NCBI RefSeq assembly: GCF_009720385.1
Contig: NZ_ML769303.1
Location: forward strand, 211,979-275,978
Origin: Catellatospora vulcania
GTDB lineage: Bacteria > Actinomycetota > Actinomycetes > Mycobacteriales > Micromonosporaceae
DNA: 64,000 bases
Direction of reading: 5' to 3'
Shown one piece after another: positions 49,409-56,555 of the stretch; positions within the stretch are counted from its first letter, which is position 1, and the number at the start of each line of letters is the position of its first letter. The position numbers were made by a program, and so were the translations under genes. The notes beneath the pieces are model-generated. The model saw only the letters and a program-made list of their open reading frames with translations, was not told where the DNA came from and searched no databases.

Positions 49409-49433
49409 GTACCCGGTGCGGATCTTCTGAAAC
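49409..49433 (-). promoter_or_regulatory. Sigma-B-type promoter of csbD
   Basis: Minus strand GTTT (49433-49430), 15-base spacer, GGGTAC (49414-49409), about 40 bases before the csbD ATG. Confidence 0.75.
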
Positions 49434-49526
49434 CTCCCGAGTCGAGCGAACGAGACAAAACACGCTAACGATCATTTAATGGCTGATATGGTCCATCGCC
49501 AGGAGACCCCCGGCACGGAGACACAG

Positions 49527-50723
49527 ATGACCCTGCTCGACAGCCCCCGCGGCCTGCCCGACATCCCCCCGCTCCGGCCCCGCCGCCGGCGGCTTCCGGT
49601 GTGGGCGGTGCTGATGCTGGGCATGGTGGTGCTCGTGCTGGCGCTGGGGTTCGGCGGCGCCATGGTCACCCAGTCCTACCTGCACAGCCTGACCAGCGCG
49701 GTGGAGACCGGCTCGGTGCTGGAGGGCGACGCGCGCAAGGAGCCGGCGGTCGAGGGGCGCACCCTGCGGGGTTCGATCGACGTCCTGCTGCTGGGTCTGG
49801 ACACCCGCGACGGCTGGGTCGAGGGCAGCGGGCGGGCTGACACGATCATCGTGCTGCACGTGCCCGCCGGGCACGACCGGGCATACCTGATGTCGATCCC
49901 GCGCGACGCCCTGGTGCACATCCCGGCGTACCCGAAGGCCAACTTCTACGGCGCGCGGACCAGGGCCAACGCCGCCTACACGTACGGCTCGCGCAACGGG
50001 CAGGGCTGGCAGGGCGGGGCCGCGCTGACCGCGAACATGGTGCACGAGCTGACCGGGCTGAAGTTCGACGGCGTCGCGGTCGTGGACTTCGACGCGTTCA
50101 AGAACGTGGTCGACGAGCTGGACGGCGTGCACATGTGCGTCGACCAGGAGACCCGCTCGGACCACTTCGTCGTGGTCGACGGCAAGCCGCAGTACGCCTA
50201 CGGCAAGAAGACCGGGGTGTACCTGCCCAACACCTTCGTGCACCACGTCGGCTGCCGCGACATGGCGGGCTGGGAGGCGCTGGACTACGCCCGCCAGCGC
50301 AAGAGCGGCCCGTACGGCGACTACGACCGGCAGCGCCACCAGCAGCAGCTGCTGAAGGCGATCGGCGACAAGGTGACCTCGGCCGGGATCATCACCAACC
50401 CGATCAAAATCAACTCCCTGCTCAAGGCCGCCGGCAGCACGCTCAAGCTCGACACCGGCCACGCAGACCTGTTCGACTACATCTGGACATTGCGCGGCCT
50501 GACCCCGTCCGACCTGGTCATGCTCAAGACCAACAACGGCATGTACAACCGGGCGAAGGTCAAGGGCACCCAGGCGATCAGCCCGCAGACCCTGCTGATG
50601 TTCCAGGCGGCTGCCGACGGCACGCTCGACGAGTACGTCGCCGCCCACCCCGAGTCCGTCATCGGCGACGCGGAGGACGTCGGTGTCCCCGCCGAGGGTC
50701 CGGGGGCCGCGAACCGGCGGTGA
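49527..50723 (+). CDS. LCP-family (LytR-CpsA-Psr) cell-wall polymer ligase
   Basis: 398 aa from ATG 49527 (GGAG upstream); an ATG at 49479 is less likely. N-terminal cytoplasmic Pro/Arg-rich segment, one membrane span (about 25-50; VWAVLMLGMVVLVLALGFGGAMV), then the extracytoplasmic LCP domain with IDVLLLGLDTRDG, RADTIIVLHV, AYLMSIPRDALVHIP, and the conserved arginines of YGDYDRQRHQQQLLKAI. LCP proteins transfer undecaprenyl-linked glycopolymers to peptidoglycan. There are no polymer-synthesis genes next door. The region before it also contains the divergent csbD promoter. Confidence 0.92.
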   Translation: MTLLDSPRGLPDIPPLRPRRRRLPVWAVLMLGMVVLVLALGFGGAMVTQSYLHSLTSAVETGSVLEGDARKEPAVEGRTLRGSIDVLLLGLDTRDGWVEGSGRADTIIVLHVPAGHDRAYLMSIPRDALVHIPAYPKANFYGARTRANAAYTYGSRNGQGWQGGAALTANMVHELTGLKFDGVAVVDFDAFKNVVDELDGVHMCVDQETRSDHFVVVDGKPQYAYGKKTGVYLPNTFVHHVGCRDMAGWEALDYARQRKSGPYGDYDRQRHQQQLLKAIGDKVTSAGIITNPIKINSLLKAAGSTLKLDTGHADLFDYIWTLRGLTPSDLVMLKTNNGMYNRAKVKGTQAISPQTLLMFQAAADGTLDEYVAAHPESVIGDAEDVGVPAEGPGAANRR

Positions 50724-50737
50724 TCCGCGGGCCGCGT

Positions 50738-53551
50738 TCAACCGGCCGAGCGCACCGCGGTGCGCTCGGCTGCCTGGACGGCCAGCTCGACCCGTGAGCT
50801 GAGCTGCAACTTGGCCAGGATGCTGGACACGTGCGACTGCACGGTACGCCGGGACAGGAACATCTGCGCGGCGACATCGGGGTTGGACAGACCCGCCGCC
50901 ACCAGGGCGGCGACGCGCTGCTCGGTCTCGGTGAGCGCCTCCCAGCCGTGTTTGGGGCGCTTGCGCGGCCCGCGTACGCCCCGGCGTACACCCGCCGCCC
51001 GCAGGCGTGCCTCGGCGCGGTCGGCGTCGGCCGTCGCCTCCAGCGTGCCGTACCGCTCCAGTGCCCGGTCCAGGGCCTTGCGGGCCCGTGCCGGGTGGTG
51101 CTGGCGGGCCAGCGCCTCGGCGGCGTTCTCGTAGGCGTTGCCCTCGTAGAGCGGCCACCCCGCCTCATGGAAGTCGGCAGCGGCGGCCAGCAGCAGGTCC
51201 GCGTCGTCGGTGGCGAGTCCGTGGCACAGCTTCGCGGTCGCGGTGAGACTCGGGTGGGCGCCCTGGGCCAGCAGCTCGTCCACTTCCCGGGCCAGCGCGC
51301 GGGCCCGGTCCCGGTCGCCCGCGGCGACCGCCAGCCGGGCGAGGTCGGCGCACACCCGGTACACCAGCCGCCGCGGCTCCAGCCCGTGCGCCTTCTCCCA
51401 GGCGGGGGCCAGCAGCTCGAAGGCGGCCGCCGGGCCCTGTTGGGATTCCACGCACAGCGCCCGCGCCCAGCGGCTGAAGTGGTGCGGATAGGACGTGCCG
51501 GCGCCCGCGGGCGGGTCGACGGTCGCGCCGCGGTGCACCGCGATCAGGTCGGCCAGGCCGCGCAGCCGCACCGCGCTGCCGAGCAGGTCCGGCAGGTCGG
51601 CGGCGGCCTCGATCTCGACCAGCGCGTCGTCCCAGCGCCCGTCCAGGAACAGCAGGCGCGCCCGCAGCGTGTGCGCGATCGGCAGGTACGCCCCGCCGGA
51701 GTCGCGGTTGGCGGCGATCGCGGTGGCCAGCGCCTGGTCGGCCTCGTCCAGCCGGTCCAGCTCCAGCAGGCACATCCCGCGCAGGGTGTGGGGGTCGACC
51801 TGCAGGTCCGGCTGCACCCCCTCGGTGAGCGCGGCGAAGGCCCGGTCGTTGACCGCCAGCGCCGCCGTCAGGTCGCCCTCCATGGCCAGCGTCATGGCCA
51901 GGGCGAAGTCGCCGATGCCGATGGTGCGCGCATCGCCGGTCGTCTCGCCGTCCAGCACCGCCTGCCGGGCGGCGGCCCGCGCCTCGCCGAACCGGGTCAG
52001 GAAGAACAGGCAGACGGCCGCGAAGCCGTGGAAGCGGCCGCGTTCGGTCTGGCTCAGCCCGGGTTCGGCCAGGGCCTGCTGGATGACCTCCAGCGACTCG
52101 CGCAGGTGCCCGCGGCGGTAGCAGGTCTGGGCCAGCAGCCAGCGAAGCGCTCCGTCGCATGCGGGATCCTCGCCCAGGGCGACGGCGACCCGGGCCAGCC
52201 GCTCCGCCTCGCCGTGCTCGCCTCGCCAGAGCAGAGCCCGGATCAGCTGCAGGCGCAGCTTGCCCGCCTGCCGCCGGGGCGCTTTCGGCAACGCCAGCTG
52301 CAGCAGGTCCACCGCCAGGTCGGGAGCACGTGCGGTCAGCGGATCGGCCACGCCGATCAGCCATTCCGTCGTACGGTCGTCGACGCCTTCGCCCGCCATC
52401 AGGTGTTCGGCGATGCGCTCCACGCCCGCCCCGCCGGCGTCGAGCGACCGCGCCGCCCGCCGGTGCAGCGCAGCGCGGGCGGAGGGCGGCACCCGGGCCG
52501 CGAGCGCCTCCCGGATGAGCGGCTGCCGGAACTCCAGCCGGGCGCCGGTGTCGGTGAGGATGCCCGCCTCGACCGCGCCGGCGGCGACGCCGGCCAGCTC
52601 GGCCACCGGGCGGCCCAGCACCTGCGACAGCTCGGCGAGGTCGACCGCGCGCCCGAACACCGCGGCGGTCTGCAGCACGTCGCGTACGGCGGGCGGCAGG
52701 AAGCCGAGCCGGTGCAGGATCACCTCCGCCAGGGGCGGCGGCACCCAGCCCTCGGCCCGCTCGTCGGTGTCCCACACCAGCTCCATGCCACCGTCCCGGA
52801 CCGCCAGCGCGCCCTCCTCGGACAGCTCGGCCAGCAGCTCGGTGACGTACATCGGGTTGCCGCCGGCGGTGGTCAGCAGCCGGCGCAGCCGGGGTCCGGC
52901 GTCGGCGTGGAGCAGGTCGCGGGCGAGCGTGTCGACCTCGTCCGGCGGCAGCGGGGCCAGCTCGATCACGTGCCCGCCCCGGGCGACGAGACTGCGTTCG
53001 AGGGCGTCGACCGCCTCGGCCCGGGGCGCGGCCCGGGTGGCGACGACGAGCAGCATCGGCTGCTGCTCGATGCCGCGGCCCAGCCGGTGCGTCACCACGA
53101 GGCTCTGCGGGTCGGCCCACTGCGCGTCGTCCAGCAGCAGGGCTACCGGGCCCTGCGCGAACCAGTCGTCGAACAGGTCGAGGATCGCTTCGGTGATGAC
53201 GAAGTCGTGGTTGACGGCGGCCAGGCTCTGTGTGAAGGCCTGCTCGCCGCGCAGCAGCCCGGAGGCGCGGGCCAGCTCGGGATCGGTGGTGGCCGCGCCG
53301 ATGCCCAGGCAGTTGGCGATCGCCGAGAACGGCAGTTGCTGCTCCAGGTCCTCGGCGGTGCCGGTGAGCAGCCGCATGCCGAGGTCCGCGCAGTCCGCGG
53401 CGACCCGGTCCAGCAGTGAGGTCTTGCCGATGCCCGGCTCGCCCTCGACCAGGACCGCGACGCCGTGCCCGGCCACGGCCTGCCGCGCGAGTGCGCGCAG
53501 CCGGTCGGTCTCGCGCTGCCGTCCCACGAAAACCGGAGTGACCGGCCCCAT
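50738..53551 (-). CDS. LuxR-family LAL regulator (large ATP-binding)
   Basis: 937 aa. N-terminal AAA-type ATPase: FVGRQRETDRLRALAR, Walker A GEPGIGKTS (37-45), Walker B PVALLLDDAQWADPQS (about 135-150), then a long TPR-like helical region, and a C-terminal LuxR HTH at about 870-925 (LTETEQRVAALVAAGLSNPDVAAQMFLSRRTVQSHVSSILAKLQLSSRVEL). LAL regulators control secondary metabolism or catabolic genes in response to unknown ligands. Here it is convergent with the LCP gene and divergent from two small secreted protein genes, which might be targets. No biosynthetic cluster is adjacent. Confidence 0.93.
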   Translation of the reverse strand: MGPVTPVFVGRQRETDRLRALARQAVAGHGVAVLVEGEPGIGKTSLLDRVAADCADLGMRLLTGTAEDLEQQLPFSAIANCLGIGAATTDPELARASGLLRGEQAFTQSLAAVNHDFVITEAILDLFDDWFAQGPVALLLDDAQWADPQSLVVTHRLGRGIEQQPMLLVVATRAAPRAEAVDALERSLVARGGHVIELAPLPPDEVDTLARDLLHADAGPRLRRLLTTAGGNPMYVTELLAELSEEGALAVRDGGMELVWDTDERAEGWVPPPLAEVILHRLGFLPPAVRDVLQTAAVFGRAVDLAELSQVLGRPVAELAGVAAGAVEAGILTDTGARLEFRQPLIREALAARVPPSARAALHRRAARSLDAGGAGVERIAEHLMAGEGVDDRTTEWLIGVADPLTARAPDLAVDLLQLALPKAPRRQAGKLRLQLIRALLWRGEHGEAERLARVAVALGEDPACDGALRWLLAQTCYRRGHLRESLEVIQQALAEPGLSQTERGRFHGFAAVCLFFLTRFGEARAAARQAVLDGETTGDARTIGIGDFALAMTLAMEGDLTAALAVNDRAFAALTEGVQPDLQVDPHTLRGMCLLELDRLDEADQALATAIAANRDSGGAYLPIAHTLRARLLFLDGRWDDALVEIEAAADLPDLLGSAVRLRGLADLIAVHRGATVDPPAGAGTSYPHHFSRWARALCVESQQGPAAAFELLAPAWEKAHGLEPRRLVYRVCADLARLAVAAGDRDRARALAREVDELLAQGAHPSLTATAKLCHGLATDDADLLLAAAADFHEAGWPLYEGNAYENAAEALARQHHPARARKALDRALERYGTLEATADADRAEARLRAAGVRRGVRGPRKRPKHGWEALTETEQRVAALVAAGLSNPDVAAQMFLSRRTVQSHVSSILAKLQLSSRVELAVQAAERTAVRSAG

Positions 53552-53638
53552 GCTCCGAGCCTAGTGAGCGGGAGGTGTCCGACGACCGCGAAGTCCGGAT
53601 CAGGTCGGCAAAGGAAAGTTTCACCATCGGCATGATCC

Positions 53639-53667
53639 TTGTGCAGAAACTACAGTCCTGATAGCTT
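53639..53667 (+). promoter_or_regulatory. Housekeeping-type promoter of the small secreted protein pair
   Basis: TTGTGC (53639-53644), 17 bases, TAGCTT (53662-53667), predicted start about 53674, 24 bases before ATG 53698, which has a GAGGGTGG site. Confidence 0.5.
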
Positions 53668-53697
53668 GGCGATCACCATCAAGTGAAGAGGGTGGAT

Positions 53698-54006
53698 ATG
53701 CGAATCTCCACGAGAATCGTCGCGTCCCTGGTGGTCGTGGGTGTGCTCGCCGCCGCGAGCCCCGCCCAGGCGGTCGTGGTGCCCCGGCACGCGATCAACG
53801 TCTGCCAGAGCGCCAGCTTCTACGACAACTACGACTCGGCGTCCGGGCCGTACGGGCTCAAGCGCGTGCTCGAGTACGGCAACAAGATCGGCCACACCCC
53901 CGGCGCGCACCCGGTCTACAACGGCTGGGCGGCGACCTTCGACTTCGGGCCCAACGACTGGGGCTTCATGCGGATCGAGTGCATCGGAGGGTACGACTCA
54001 TGGTGA
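53698..54006 (+). CDS. Small secreted protein
   Basis: 102 aa. Signal peptide RISTRIVASLVVVGVLAAASPAQA, cleavage near residue 25, leaving about 77 residues with two cysteines (INVCQSA, RIECIGGY) and an aromatic, Gly/Asn-rich core (FYDNYDSASGPYGLKRVLEYGNKIGHTPG, FDFGPNDWGFM). The fold is not recognised. The next gene overlaps its stop by seven bases, so the two are translated together and likely act together outside the cell. Confidence 0.75.
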   Translation: MRISTRIVASLVVVGVLAAASPAQAVVVPRHAINVCQSASFYDNYDSASGPYGLKRVLEYGNKIGHTPGAHPVYNGWAATFDFGPNDWGFMRIECIGGYDSW

Positions 54007-54299
54007 CCAGCACCCTTGCCGCCAGGACCCTGCGCGCGGCGGCCGCGGTCGTGACCGGCCTCGCCCTGCTGGCCGTGCCGTCCGCGGCACAGGCGGCCAA
54101 CGGAACCGTCGGCGTGCGGGAGACCGTGTGCGCCGACTCGCTGTTCGTGCGCACCGAGCCGCTCGGCGCCTGGATGGGCACGCTCTACGCGGGCCAGACG
54201 TTCACCGTCAAGGGCCCCAGGCAGGGCGGGTACATCTACGGCTTCGCCTACGGCCACGTCAACCGCAACGGCTGGGTGCAGGACGGCTGGTTCTGCTGA
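54000..54299 (+). CDS. Small secreted SH3b-like protein
   Basis: 99 aa; ATG 54000 overlaps the previous stop. Signal peptide (TLRAAAAVVTGLALLAVPSAAQA). The mature part starts ANGTVGVRETVCADSLFVRTEPLGAWMGTLYAGQTFTVKG and ends YGHVNRNGWVQDGWFC: the 'xVRxxP.....G.L..GqxF.V......G..YGFAYG..NR.GWV..GWFC' pattern resembles bacterial SH3-type domains that bind cell wall, and the two cysteines (ETVCAD, GWFC) may pair. Partner of the upstream gene. No catalytic residues are seen. Confidence 0.75.
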   Translation: MVTSTLAARTLRAAAAVVTGLALLAVPSAAQAANGTVGVRETVCADSLFVRTEPLGAWMGTLYAGQTFTVKGPRQGGYIYGFAYGHVNRNGWVQDGWFC

Positions 54300-54305
54300 C
54301 CCGCG

Positions 54306-55004
54306 TCACGTCCCGGTGACCAGATCACCGGGACGTGGCTCGCCCGCGTGCCGCACCCGCAGGGTGAGCAGCACCGCGAGCACCAGGATCCAGGCGGGGA
54401 AGATCAGCGCGAACTCGGTCTCCAGGCTCGCCCCGAACAGCAGCAGCAGGCCCAGCGGGTAGCTCAGCCAGACGAACCATGACGGCAGCACCTTGGTCGA
54501 CCGGCCGATGCCGGCCGTGGTCATCACGAAGATGGCCGCCATGCGGGAGTCCAGCATGACCGCCAGCATCCGGCCGAACTGCGGGAAGGCGCGAGCGCTT
54601 TCCGGGTCGACCGGGCCGTCGCCGAGCGCGGCCACCGCCGAGTCCACGCTGAACGCCGCTCCCGAGATCAGCAGCAGTGCCGCGTACACGATGCCGGCCA
54701 CGAGCTGCAGGTTCGAGAAGAGGAAATGCTCGGGATGGCCGTGCTGGGAGATCCACATCCGCAGCGCGACCGTGAACCAGATGAACGCGATGGCCGACAG
54801 CGGCAGCAGGTAGATGCCGACGATCAGGACCGTGCGGCCCTGCCCGCCGCTGTAGTACGCGACCACGTCGGTGTCCGGGGCTCCGGGCTTGGGCGCGTCG
54901 TGCAGCAGCCAGAACGACACCAGGGCGAGCACGGAGTGCACCACGCCCATCGCCGTGGCCAGGTACGCCGCCCGGCGTCGCGATCCCGTGCCCGCCGCAG
55001 CCAT
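54306..55004 (-). CDS. Membrane protein, about six spans
   Basis: 232 aa from ATG 55004. Hydrophobic segments: AYLATAMGVVHSVLALVSFWLL, TVLIVGIYLLPLSAIAFIWFTVALRMWI, LQLVAGIVYAALLLISGAAF, the helix MAAIFVMTTAGIGRSTKVL, WFVWLSYPLGLLLLFGASLETEFALIFPAWILVLAVLLTL. No known family is recognised. An alternative upstream ATG exists at 55061, but the Gly-rich N-terminal extension is unlikely. The 3' end overlaps the hairpin at 54307-54337. Function unknown. Confidence 0.72.
   Translation of the reverse strand: MAAAGTGSRRRAAYLATAMGVVHSVLALVSFWLLHDAPKPGAPDTDVVAYYSGGQGRTVLIVGIYLLPLSAIAFIWFTVALRMWISQHGHPEHFLFSNLQLVAGIVYAALLLISGAAFSVDSAVAALGDGPVDPESARAFPQFGRMLAVMLDSRMAAIFVMTTAGIGRSTKVLPSWFVWLSYPLGLLLLFGASLETEFALIFPAWILVLAVLLTLRVRHAGEPRPGDLVTGT
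54307..54337. terminator. Hairpin between convergent small secreted and membrane protein genes
   Basis: Perfect 13-bp stem CACGTCCCGGTGA / TCACCGGGACGTG (54307-54319 / 54325-54337), 5-base loop. Confidence 0.65.
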
Positions 55005-55154
55005 GCCGCCACCCCTGCTCGCCGACGTCTCCCCATTGTCCGGGCGGGCGGTGGCCGGCAACGGCCATAAGTCTCTTTTCGCGGTGGCCTGTCCCGGGCC
55101 TGACTAGGCTGGACTGCGGGATCACGGTTGCGTGCACCTGCGTGGGGAGTTGTC

Positions 55155-56534
55155 ATGACAGTCCTCGGTGAGACGGCGGTGGCCGATCTGCGGTCCGGCT
55201 TCGCCGGAACGGTGATCGGACCGGCCGACCCGGCCTACGCCGACGCGCGGAGCCTGTTCAACTCGATGATCACCAAACGGCCGAGCGTGATCGCCCAGTG
55301 CGCCACCGGGGCGGACGTGTCCCGGGCGATCGAGTTCGCGCGCGAGCAGGGCCTGGAGATCGCGGTGCGGGGCGGCGGCCACGGCGTGGCGGGCACCGCG
55401 TCGACCGAAGGCGGCCTCGTCGTCGACCTCCGCCGGATGAACCAGGCGACGGTCGACCCGCAGCGGCGCGTCGTACGCATCGGCGGCGGCGCGACCATGC
55501 GCGACCTGGACCGCGCCACCCAGCCCTTCGACCTGGCCACCACCGGCGGCCGGGTGTCCACGACCGGCGTCGGCGGCTTCACCCTCGGCGGCGGCTCCGG
55601 CTGGCTGGAGCGCAAGTTCGGGCTGGCCTGCGACAACCTGGTCGCCGCCGAACTGGTCACCGCCGACGGCAACACCGTCGTGGCCAGCGAGGAGAGCCAC
55701 CCGGACCTGTTTTGGGCGCTGCACGGCGGTGGCGGCAACTTCGGCGTCGTCACCTCGCTGACGCTGCGCCTGTACCCGCTGCCGACGGCCTCGGTCGCGC
55801 TGCTGCTGTGGCGGCCGGAGGCGGGGCCCGAGGTGACCCGGGCCTACCGCGACTTCATGGAGAACGCGCCCGAGGAGGTCGGCGGCGGCGTCATCTACCT
55901 GACCGGCCCCGCCGAGCCGTTCGTCCCGGCGCACCTGGCCGGCAAACTGACCTGCGCCATGCTCGTCACATACGCCGGTGACCTGGCGCAGGCCCGCCGG
56001 GTGATCGACCCGCTGCTGAACCTGGGCCACGAGGGCGAGCTGATCGCCGAGGTGCCCTACGCCGAGCTGCAGGCGATGTTCGACGACCCGCCCGGCTACC
56101 GCAACTACTGGTCCGCCGAGCACCTGGACTCGCTGCCCGACAAGGCGATCGACCTGTTCTGCGCGCGGGCGAACGACATGGTCGTCCCGTCCCCGTCGCA
56201 GCATGTGCTCTTCCCGTACGGCGGAGCGGTCGCGGCAGGCCCGACCGGCTACCCGGTTCCGTGGCGGCGCGCCCCCTGGGTGGTCCACCCGCTGGGCCTG
56301 TGGACCGACACGCAAGACGACGACCGTGCCATCCGCTGGGCCCGCGACCTGCGCGCCGACGTCAAACCCTGGTCCACCGGCGCCGTCTACAGCAACTTCA
56401 TCGGACAGGAGGGCCAGGAGCGTGTCGTGGCCGGCTACGGCCTGGACAACTACCGCCGCCTGTCCCGTATCAAGGCCGCCTACGACCCCGACAACACCTT
56501 CCACCTGAACCCCAACATCCGCCCCGAACGCTGA
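55155..56534 (+). CDS. Berberine-bridge-type FAD-dependent oxidase
   Basis: 459 aa from ATG 55155 (GGGGAG upstream). FAD-binding PCMH domain: EIAVRGGGHGVAGTASTEGGLVVDLRRMNQATVD, where H76 in RGGGHG is the expected covalent 8-alpha-histidyl-FAD site, and GVGGFTLGGGSGWLERKFGLACDN. The 6-S-cysteinyl position of bicovalent enzymes is not evident (TTGVGG replaces the CxxV pattern), so one-site attachment is likely. The C-terminal BBE motif is AAYDPDNTFHLNPNIRPER. It oxidises an alcohol, sugar or secondary metabolite with O2. There is no secretion signal; it is a stand-alone gene. Confidence 0.9.
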   Translation: MTVLGETAVADLRSGFAGTVIGPADPAYADARSLFNSMITKRPSVIAQCATGADVSRAIEFAREQGLEIAVRGGGHGVAGTASTEGGLVVDLRRMNQATVDPQRRVVRIGGGATMRDLDRATQPFDLATTGGRVSTTGVGGFTLGGGSGWLERKFGLACDNLVAAELVTADGNTVVASEESHPDLFWALHGGGGNFGVVTSLTLRLYPLPTASVALLLWRPEAGPEVTRAYRDFMENAPEEVGGGVIYLTGPAEPFVPAHLAGKLTCAMLVTYAGDLAQARRVIDPLLNLGHEGELIAEVPYAELQAMFDDPPGYRNYWSAEHLDSLPDKAIDLFCARANDMVVPSPSQHVLFPYGGAVAAGPTGYPVPWRRAPWVVHPLGLWTDTQDDDRAIRWARDLRADVKPWSTGAVYSNFIGQEGQERVVAGYGLDNYRRLSRIKAAYDPDNTFHLNPNIRPER

Positions 56535-56555
56535 GGTCTTCGGAACGACGTACCC

